DNA of 64,000 nucleotides, from positions 1 to 64,000 of the forward strand of contig JAURVB010014627.1 in NCBI GenBank assembly GCA_033002965.1, given 5' to 3'. How positions within the stretch are numbered: the stretch's first letter is position 1; each line of letters opens with the position of its first letter. Shown in pieces: positions 55,172-64,000 of the stretch. The notes below the pieces were generated by a model. The model worked only from the letters and a program-made list of their open reading frames with translations. It was not told the origin of the DNA and ran no database searches. A program made the translations under genes and the position numbers. This DNA comes from Piper betle. Lineage: Eukaryota > Streptophyta > Magnoliopsida > Piperales > Piperaceae.

Positions 55172-56310
55172 TTGAAGATGTATGATGGAGGTAAACTTAT
55201 TCTCAAGGAGGTCAGGTATATACCTGAATTGAAGAAAAATTTTATATCTGTTAACAAGCTGGACCCAGAGGGCTATAGGATCACATTCGAAAACAATCAG
55301 TGGAAGATCAGCAAAGGAGCATTGGTGGTGATCAAGGGGGAGGTGGTGGGTACACTTTACCCATTATCTACCAAGGTAGATCAGTTTGTTTCTTTGGCAG
55401 CTGAGAAGAATGACATAACAACGTTATGGCATAGAAGGCTTGGTCACTTGAGCGAGAGTGGGATGAGGATCTTACATTCCAAGAAGGTTTTGACAGGTAT
55501 AATTGATTCTAACTTTGGTTTTTGTGAAGACTGTGTGTTAGGTAAACGAAAATGGGTTAGCTTTACAAAGGGTGGGCGAGAGATGAAATCCAAAAGGTTG
55601 GAGTTGGTTCATATGGATGTTTGGGGACTAGCCCATGATATATCTTTTGGAGGTAATCTCTATTTTGCTACCTTCATTGATGATTTTAGTAGGATGACGT
55701 GGGTCTACACTATTAAGGAAAAATCAGATGTCTTTAACATTTTCAAGATGTGGAAAGCCTGAGTTGAGAATGAAACAGGTTTAAGACTGAAATGTCTTCT
55801 GTCGGATAATGGTGGAGAATATTGCAATAAGGTGTTTGACTCCTAGTGTGAACAACGGGGAATAAGAAGGATTAAAACAGTGCCAAGGACACCACAACAG
55901 AATGGGGTGGTGGAGAGAATGAATAGGACCATCCTAGAGCAAACGAGAAGCATGAGGGTTCATGCTAGACTCCCTTTGTATCTTTGGGGTGCCACAGTGG
56001 TACAACTGTCTATCTAATAAACCGAAGTCCATCAAGCTCCGTAGATGGAAAAATACTGGAAGAGGTATGGTCTGGTAAGAAAGTTGACTACTCTTTTCTT
56101 AAAGTCTTTGGTTGTATTGCATATACACATGTTGACAGGGAATCAAGAAAGAAACTTGATACAAAGTCCCACAAATATGTATTTCTTGGATATGGAGGTG
56201 ATGAGTATGGTTACCGGATGTAGGATTTTGAGAACAACAAGGTGTTTCAAAGTCGGGATGTTATATTCAATGAAGAGTGCATGTACAAAGACATGAAAGA
56301 AGAAAAGAAT
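55172..56310 (+). pseudogene. Copia integrase
   Basis: Pre-integrase zinc region (LWHRRLGHLSESGMRIL, CEDCVLGKRK). The catalytic core follows: LVHMDVWG, FATFIDDFSRMTWVY, CLLSDNGGEY and QQNGVVERMNRT. TGA at 55760-55762 and a TAG near 55844 lie in frame. A frameshift near 55983 moves the end (VYLINRSPSS, FLKVFGCIAYTHV, KYVFLGYGGDEYGYR) into the +1 phase. Confidence 0.9.
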
Positions 56311-56560
56311 GAGGAGTAAAAAAGAGTATATGGAGCTTAATGAGACAGATGAAGAGATGCCAAGTGCTGAAAATTAAGGATTTGTTCCAAATGATGAGGA
56401 ACAATTATCTTCTGAAGAGACTGAATAAGAAGGTGAGTCACAGGCTAATCAACCAAATGATGATGAATCAGATTCTAAATATTCAGATGCACAAGTTGAA
56501 ATTGATGACTCAGAGCCACCACAAGAAATAGTTGTTGCTCTTGAACCAAGGAAGAGCACA

Positions 56561-58141
56561 ATGGTTAGAAAGCCTACTCAGAAATTAAATTTAATTGTAC
56601 AACATGTTTTGTATACTGATGCAGGAGAACTGGAGTCCTATGATGAAGCCGTGAGTGACAAAGCTCATCTTAAGTGGGAGTTGGCCATGAAGGATGAGAT
56701 GTCATCGTTGGAAAAGAATCATATATGGGAGTTGGTGAAGTTGCAACCAAAAAGGAGGGTTTTACAAAACAAGTAGATCTATCGGGTTAAGTCTGAAGTC
56801 GGTGGTATACAAAGGTATAAGGCAAGACTTGTGGTGAAAGGTTTTGGTCAAAGAGAAGGGATTGATTTTCATGATATATTTGCACCTGTTGTAAAAATGA
56901 CTTCTATTAGAATTATTTTGAGTATTGTGGCTATAAAGGGGTTGTATTTAGAGTAGCTTGATGTAAATACAGCTTTCCTTCATGGTGATTTGGAGGAGGA
57001 GATCTATATGGAACAACTAAAAGGATTTGAAGTCAAAGGTAAAGAAAATATGGTGTGCAAATTGAAGAGGAGCTTATATGAACTCAAACAAGCACCAAGA
57101 CAGTGGTATTTGAAATTTGACAAGTTTATGTTGGATAATGGATTTGCTAGGAGCAATTCGGACCACTGTGTATATCTTCAAAAGTTTAATGATGGGGATT
57201 ACATTATTTTAACTTTGTATGTAGATGACATGCTTGTTGCATAGACTTGTATGGAGAAAATCATTAGTCTCAAGGTGAGGTTAAACAAGAGTTTTTCCAT
57301 GAAGGATTTGGGTGAAGCAAAACAACTTCTTGGGATGGAAATTACCAGATACAAGAAGAACAAGAAGTTGTGGTTATCTCAAGAAGGGTATGTGAAGAAA
57401 CTTCTTGAGAGATTCAACATAAATGAATCCAAGCTGGTGACTACTACTTTGGGTAGTTTCCAATTGTCCAAAGAGCAAGGTGCTAAGGGTGAGGAGGATA
57501 AAGCTCACATGAAAAAGGTGTTTTACGCTTCAGCAATTGAAAATCTTATGTATGCTATGGTGAGTACAAGACCAGATATTGCACATGCAGTAGGAGTAGT
57601 GAGCAGATTCATGATGAACCTAGGAAAAGAACACTGGGAGGTAGTGAAATGGATTTTTAGGTACTTGAAAGGAACTTCTAATTACTGTTTGTGTTTTTGG
57701 GGTGATAATATTGATGTGCAAGGTTATGTGGATTCGGACCATGCTGGAAATAGAGACAATGGCAGGAGTGCAACCGGATACATCTTTACAGTTGGTGGAA
57801 CCGTGGTGAGTTGGGTTTCCAAATTGCAAAAGATAGTTGCTTTGTCTTCAACTGAGGCTGAATATGTGGCTGCTACAGAAGCTAGCAAGGAATATATTTG
57901 GATTAAAACTTTAATGAATGAGTTAGGTTTTAATGGGGTTGATTGCAAGTTGTACAGTGATAGTCAAAGTGCAATCCATTTAGCCAAGAACTCGGCATTT
58001 CATTCTAGGACCAAACATATTCGGTTAAGGTATCATTTTATCAGATCTTTGTTAGAAGAACATAAATTGAAGTTGGAGAAGATAGATGGAAAAAATAATC
58101 CGGCGGATATGTTAACTAAACCGGTGGATGGAAAAAGTTGA
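56561..58141 (+). pseudogene. Copia reverse transcriptase and RNase H
   Basis: RT begins at ELESYDEAVSDKAHLKWELA and runs through YKARLVVKGFGQREGIDF, FLHGDLEEEIYMEQLKGF, LKRSLYELKQAPRQWY and the catalytic LYVDDMLVA, then SMKDLGEAKQLLGMEI. RNase H follows with YVDSDHAGNRDNGRSATGY, SSTEAEYVAATEA and SDSQSAIHLAKN, ending at a TGA at 58139-58141. In-frame TAGs occur at 56774-56776, near 56955 and at 57242-57244, each one transition from Trp or Gln or in a variable spot. Otherwise the frame is open. Confidence 0.92.
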
Positions 58142-58242
58142 GTTTTTGCTCAACTTTGGTGAACTTGCACTAACATGCAGGTGGACTCATGCAACGAACA
58201 AGCGGAGGAAGAATTTGGACTGGTGTGTTCCAATCGGACTCC

Positions 58243-58252
58243 AAGTGGGAGA
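58243..58252 (+). other. Polypurine tract of the copia element
   Basis: AAGTGGGAGA lies immediately before the 3' LTR, the usual copia plus-strand primer site. Confidence 0.7.
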
Positions 58253-58253
58253 T

Positions 58254-58788
58254 TGTTAATATGTGTAATTGTATTAATAATATGTAGCCCATTGTCACAC
58301 TCGGAATACTAAAGAAATCTCGGAATATTAACAAAGGTGGCTGTTAGTTGTTCCATGGAGATTGAAGGGTCTCAAAGCTTCTCTATAAATTGAGCTTCAT
58401 TTGCCTCATTCTAGGGAGGCAAGACAAGCAGAAGAAAAGACAACAAAAAGAGAGATAGAGAGAGATATAGAGATAAAAGAAGAGGGAAAAATATTCACAA
58501 GTTTATTTTATATTGAGTATAGAGAGTGTGAAATCTTATAATCTCAATAGTATAGGGTGTGTGAGTAATCTTCTTTTACATCTCTATATATATTTGATGA
58601 CTGTAATCTTTGGTTGAAGTAATGAATTGTTCGTTGTTGCCTGTGGTTTTTGACTCTCGATTAAAGGAGGGTTTTCCACGTTAAATCTTTGCTCTTTTGT
58701 GGTTTTGTTTTATCTTATTTCTCAAGTCTTATTTCCCATTACTTTTGTTCGCTATGGTTAATCTCCAATTTTGGGGATTTTCTCAATA
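58254..58788 (+). repeat. 3' LTR of the copia element
   Basis: Diverged copy of the 5' LTR, with TATAAA at 58384-58389. It ends CTCAATA (a C-to-T change of the CA terminus) and is followed by GAGGG. Confidence 0.92.
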
Positions 58789-58924
58789 GAGGGTTCAGTT
58801 GGTCGGCAAGCAAGCTTTCCAAGATCCCATCACTATCATAGGTAGTGTCCCAAGACTCCTTCACCATCACAGGCCACGCCCAGTAGCTGTTTCCGTCAAC
58901 TTGCCCGCGTTGCTTCTTCACCAC
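58789..58924 (-). pseudogene. Possible host exon fragment at the copia insertion site
   Basis: The minus strand reads MVKKQRGQVDGNSYWAWPVM, then VKESWDTTYDSDGILESLLA, ending at the copia edge. With the element and one TSD removed, the frame continues on the left side into 53424 and below for about 20 codons. The residues look protein-like but I do not recognise the family. No splice sites were established. Confidence 0.25.
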
Positions 58925-61900
58925 CCACGGTAGTCAGTGTCAGATTTTTTCTCCCGGTTGGATGAGGGATATAAAATAAAAAATAAAAATACCCAAACCA
59001 AAAAATATAAAATATATAAAAAATTTATTTTTTAACAGAGGACAGAGTCCAAAGTGTACATGGAGGGGCCAGATCCCACTGCCTTTGCAGTCATGGGTAG
59101 CCAGATCTAATCTACCTTGGCTTGGGACGGGGGGCCAAATCCGCTTGACCTTAAGGTAGCCACAATGCCCAAAGCTTAGAGGGGCCAGATTTGACCACTG
59201 TGGGCTAAAGGTGGCTAGGTTATGGCCCAGTCAGCTCGTGATAAAGGGCTAGGCTGCTTTTGTTTTTTTAATACTAAATTTAATATTGAGGACATTTTCA
59301 ATAGTTTACTCCCATCTTTTTTTGGTAATTAAGGGAAATTTTCATAATATCAAAAATAATTTCCCTTTTTAGAATAAAAAATTCAAACTAATTATTAAAA
59401 AAAGGTGAATTTTTATTATATTAACAAAATTGTCATCGGATTGGTTTTATAATAAATTAAAATAAATTAAAATAAAAAATAAAAATATTTTTTTACTCAA
59501 TGGTAGTCGGCCGTCCATGGCAAGTCTTGACCGGCTACCCTAGGAGGCTAGGTCATCGCTATCAAGTTGCTTAAGGCCAGGGTAGCCTAATCTTTATGTT
59601 TGCTGTGTCAGTTGCCCCTATTTTATTTGTTTATAATTTGGTTAAATTTGTAGAGAAGGTATTGTAGACAATTCATATTTTCTCTTTTTTCAATAATTAG
59701 GCATGATTTTCCCACTACTTGATAATATAAAAATATTCTCACTGTTTTAGTAAAAATGTCAAAAGAAAAATTAGTGGAATTGATGACAAGAGGGAAAGTG
59801 AAGAAGAGGGTGCAAACTACTTGAAAAACCTTTCTTTCTTCTCTAATGTCCTACCTTTGGGCATTAGCCTTTTCTTCTCTGTTCGTTCCTCCGTCCTGTA
59901 TTTGTTTATCCTTCTTCTTGATCATTCTTCTAACCCTATTTCTTCATCCATACATTGAATTACAAGTTTTTTAAACATTATTAAAATTAACACACAACCA
60001 CACATGTCAATTGAATTAACACCAAACAAACTTAAATTGGTCTAATAAGTAGTCCCAAATCCCTAGGCCAAAGAGAAGACCTTTATAAATGATCTACAAA
60101 TCTTCAACTTGAATCAACTAATTTGAAAGCATGACTTAAATACATTATATTGCACTTGGATTGAACTATTATTGTTTTGCCCTTAGTGTGAGAAAAATAT
60201 ACCTATAAGATCTTATAGCCAATATTGGTTATAAGAACCAATGAACAACTAAATATGCATAGGTGATGGTATCCATTAATTTATTACCAAAACTTCAAAA
60301 CTGTCAATAGCAATATTTAATGGTTGGTGCTTTGGTGATGACTGATGGGGTCTTATTATTAGCCATATAAAATCTTCCAACAGGGTGTTACTCAACAATT
60401 TTCAATTTGTTTTATACGGCCATGTTAATAACTGTTAAAAACATTCTTTGGTTGAGGATTAGGAAATCTTTTAGGAATAAGACTAGTTTTTATTTTGTGT
60501 TTTTTTAAGAAGTACTCTTTTAATGAGGACTAGGCAAGATGTTGCATTATGCATGACTTAAATTTTATAAATATATCCTCATTCAATAATTAAATATAAA
60601 CTATAATAATCTTATATCTTAGATTTGACTTCAATTTCAAAGATATATTTTAACAAATGATAAGATAAATTATAATAATTAATTTTTTTTACTTTGTTGC
60701 ATTTCAACTATTTGAATCTCTTACTTTTCATGGCAGGGATATATTTACTTCTATGTTTATTAATAAGAATAGATGTGAGTTTAACGATAATGTCCGCCAA
60801 AAATTAATCTTAACAAAAACTCCCTGATCAGCTCTATTGGAAGGATATAGATGAAATGATATCATAAAAATGACCACAATCAATAACATTCAACTTGCCC
60901 AAAATACACAAATCAAGCCGGCCCTTTAGAGAAGGCCATCTTTTCCAAAAGTACTTTGGGTTCCAATAACCCAAGAAACTTATTTGCGTACTTAACTTCT
61001 GTGAGAGAATTTATTTCTCCAATTTTCATTGTGAATCAAAACCAAAAGAGTCTAAATTTGTTGTACACATAATTTTAAAACTCCTTTTTACTCTAAAATT
61101 CCCTGAGTCGACTCGACTTGATTGATCCAGGGCTTGCCAAGCCCACTCTACAAATGACTATATGCTAACTGATTTAGTAATTGATTACCCAAGTCATATC
61201 ACAAAAGTTATCAAAATATATTAATTTTCTTTTAGAATAACTAAATCAATATTTTTTAAGTAATATAAATCATGTATTTATTAATTATTATAAGTATGAA
61301 AGAGCAATACATACTATTTCATATAATATTTTATTTATATAATTAAAATTTTAATATAAATGACCAAGTCAGCTTTGAGTCAACTTCGAGTTGACTCCAC
61401 CAATGATATGTTGAGTCGAGTTTGAATTCATAGTTTTTAAACTATAGATGTACATGCATAGGGGTGAGTGAAATTCTGTTGGAAGTAATGGTATCAACTA
61501 GATTGAACCAAAACTTCAGTTCTAGTAATGATTAGGGTTTTGGTAGTTTCTGTTTGGGTTCAATTATTGTATTAGAGAGGTCATTATGGGAGGTAAAAGC
61601 TCACTTCAGGACTAAAACTAAGTGAAAAGCCATAATTAAATAAAAAACTTTAATATTTGTGTTATATACGCCATTAATTAGTTATTTGATTTGGGTTGCA
61701 TTAGGGTTAACGGAAATGTTAGGGCATTCATATCTAAAACAATTTACCTCTAAATATTAAAGTTGTGCATTCAAATATTTGTGAATTAGGGTTAACGGAA
61801 ATGTTAGGGCTTTGTTTGATCAACATGGAAGAAATATAAATAAAATAAAAATCTTAATTAATAGTCACTTTTACGGTGGTGGGCGTCGGTCTGTCAAACA

Positions 61901-62371
61901 TCGAAGAAGGCATTATCCATATCTATCTATTTAACCTCAGGCAATAAGTAAGTCCTCAACGGTCAAAATTCTTTGATCAAGTCCTCATGGTTGAACACGG
62001 TCAAAATTTGGTTAATATAGGAAATTATTTTTATCTCATATTTATTTTATTATCTAATTATTTTTGCATTATAAGTATTTTTTTCACAAACAACTAATAT
62101 CTCATTTATATGATCATTATCTCTTTTATTTTTTTTAGCTTTCCTCATGTCAATTAGTATAAAACTTAAAACATTTAAAAAAATATTTGAATAAAGAAAT
62201 ACCATATTATAATGAAAAATTCCAAAAATAAGATTGATGTGAAATCTATGGCTAGATGTGTGTTAAACAAGTCCCTTATTAGAATTGAAAATTCATTAAG
62301 TGTTTGTCTTATTGGAGGTCAAAGTAAGAGATTGAAAAGAATAAACAAGTTGATTATGGAATGTTAATCAA
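58925..62371. other. Intergenic, no gene recognised
   Basis: AT-rich apart from a GC-richer patch at 59040-59260 with repeated GGCCAGAT motifs of unknown nature. A direct repeat of ATTAGGGTTAACGGAAATGT begins at about 61702 and again at about 61788. Confidence 0.5.
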
Positions 62372-62670
62372 AAGAGCTAACACGAATTGATTTGGAAAAT
62401 TATGTAGATCAACCAACTATTACTTTTGTGGATGAAGTGGAAGAATAATTTGATATATTATTATTGTGGAGATTGAATATAATAAAATATCCTATTATGG
62501 GAAAAATTATTGAAGATATTTTAGTCATTCCTATGTCAATTGTCGCCTCTAAATCGGCATTTAGTATTAGAGAATAAATATTGGCTTAACTAAGAATAGT
62601 TTAAGCCCAAAAACAATTAAAACTTTGATATATGCCCAAAATTGGTTGAAGAGTAAATATGAAGGTAATT
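62372..62670 (+). pseudogene. hAT transposase dimerisation-domain remnant
   Basis: The plus strand reads FDILLLWRLNIIKYPIMGKI, then VIPMSIVASKSAFSI, with stops and a frame change before LIYAQNWLKSKYEG. This is the conserved C-terminal dimerisation region of hAT transposases and their domesticated relatives (WW-less LW.LN....P..A.DIL.IP...V.SE.AFS). No upstream DDE core was recognised and no terminal repeats were found. Confidence 0.82.
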
Positions 62671-64000
62671 CATATTTTATATCCATGCATTTTATATTTT
62701 TGATATATTTATTAACTTATGTTCTTCTTTTGCTACTATATTTTTTACTTTTAGAGAAACCAAGTTTATCATCAAATTTATTTGGAACAATGAATATTAA
62801 AGTAAGAGAAGATATTGATGATTATGTTGATGGATATAGTATTCTTATATCTTTATGTCTATAATGAGCATGTGAGAATATTATATATAGTTTTTATTTT
62901 TCTGATATTTGTAAAATATTTTTACAAGTAATTAACTCTTTTTATATTTTTTAATATAAGTGAACTACATTGGATGAAGAATTAACTATTAAAATATTTT
63001 GTCTTTAAAGTATATGTAATATTACACTACATTTTGATGTCAAAGATTACTTTAAAATTTTTATACATTGATTATTTTTTGTTTTACTTGAAATATATAT
63101 AAGCTAAATTTTGAAAATTTAATAACCTACGGTACTAATTAAGAGCATTCTAATTATAGAGTAAATGATTTGGTATGATTGTTGACATAATTGTATTGTT
63201 CTAAATTTATAAATATGATAATGACTTTTATCTTTTTTGTATGTGTCATCTGGATTATTTTAGATATTAAATGTCCATTTTATATATAAACTTAATTACC
63301 TTTAATGTATATCATGATTTAAAATTTTCATTGTACATAACATTAGCCTCACAAATACTGAAAATATTATTTTATTGGTATAAAATATTAGACACTTGGT
63401 CAGTTGTTTGGTCGGACAAAGAAATATTCACAATCGAATTTAGTCAGTCAAATTTGGTTAGAAATACTTCAAACTTTAATCGAACTTGGTAATTCAGACA
63501 TCTGCGCCCACCCCTACATTTTATTAAAAGTAATATGTATAATATATTCTTAAGAAAAATTAATACATGTATAATGTATTTTATGTTATTTTATACTCTT
63601 GTTTGGGTGTGATCATAGTTAATTTGTACACAATATAATTAATATCTTAATTTTATTTTGTGCACACAGTATATTAAATATAACTACTTTTTGTATAATT
63701 GGCTATTTCAAATTTTTTATATTATTTATCAATTTCATGCCGATCAAATTGACCGTAAAGTACCTATTTACTCTAAAGATCTTGCGCCCACTCGCCTTCA
63801 TCTTATACTCTTGCATCCGTATGCCAGCCAGTCAGACAATTGATTAATTTCCTTCATAAATGTTGTTTCAAAATTGTTAAATTTTGCTTCAAATGGGGTG
63901 TATCCGGCTCCATTATGTTGTTAAAATGAAAGTAGTATCTAAGACAACTCCATGTAAGCCGTATATATTGTTTTACAAAATTAATTATAAACTTTCCGAA
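62671..64000. other. AT-rich intergenic, nothing recognised
   Basis: Very AT-rich with only short open frames and no known motif or repeat. Confidence 0.5.

Larger units (their letters stand above)
53425..58788 (+). mobile_element. Full-length Ty1/copia retrotransposon (Tnt1-like), decayed
   Basis: LTRs 53425-53948 (524 bp) and 58254-58788 (535 bp), starting TG (5' LTR ending CA, 3' LTR ending TA), lie between identical 5-bp duplications GAGGG (53420-53424 and 58789-58793). The internal order is gag with zinc knuckle, protease, integrase, RT, RNase H, which is Ty1/copia. Sequence style (GTNYQWWRMQIEEHLYEK, LSSTEAEYVAATEASKEYIW) is that of the Tnt1/Tork-type families. Nearly the whole pol is in one frame, broken by several stops and a frameshifted stretch in late integrase, so the copy is dead. 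Confidence 0.94.

Overview
This window is a gene-poor, repeat-rich stretch of a flowering-plant nuclear genome. The evidence is one 14-exon housekeeping gene with GT-AG introns (a STE24/FACE1 CAAX protease), plant LTR retrotransposons of both superfamilies, an endogenous plant pararetrovirus, a plant SINE, and remnants of dirigent, FAR1-related and hAT genes. I cannot place the species. No complete microbial-type operon or CRISPR array is present, and every transposon or virus reading frame seen is broken.

Layout. 46-5249 (- strand) is a complete Ty3/gypsy element: 351-bp LTRs, target-site duplication (TSD) GGGTG, tRNA-iMet primer site. Its gag frame starts inside the 5' LTR, and it splits an older decayed reading frame. 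5.5-8.4 kb holds AT-rich and CTCGA-rich repeats. 7566-13090 (- strand) is a FAR1-related (MULE transposase-derived) pseudogene, cut by a 2983-bp solo LTR (8582-11564, TSD CATGC) and by a CTCGA-rich insert. A second solo LTR of the same family lies in the opposite orientation (15536-16982, TSD GTGGT). 17-22.3 kb has nothing recognisable beyond simple repeats. 22336-28407 (- strand) is a rearranged endogenous caulimovirid: protease/RT/RNase H, a downstream ORF with two zinc knuckles, a TATA box, a leader with a tRNA-iMet primer site, and a movement-protein remnant, plus a second partial copy.

The STE24 gene (coding 28685-34428, + strand) starts about 260 bp from the viral remnant. Its exons match the family throughout, except that exon 9 carries two extra bases that shift the frame before the zinc-binding HELGH motif. 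It is therefore a recent pseudogene, an alternatively spliced gene, or a sequence error. An Au-like SINE sits in intron 9.

35985-45710 (+ strand) is a degraded, apparently non-coding LTR element of the same family as the solo LTRs, with three 230-bp tandem copies inside it. Its 5' LTR was hit by a gag-only (TR-GAG-like) retrotransposon (36373-40524, TSD CTCTT), whose LTRs carry a tandem array of small hairpins with compensatory base changes. 48360-48930 is a dirigent pseudogene. 49.6-52.8 kb may be another old LTR. 53425-58788 (+ strand) is a complete but decayed Ty1/copia (Tnt1-like) element (TSD GAGGG) with an in-frame duplication of its protease active site. The rest is AT-rich, with a hAT transposase remnant near 62.5 kb.

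In short, the window is one probable host gene amid nested insertions whose order can partly be read from TSDs and interrupted frames.
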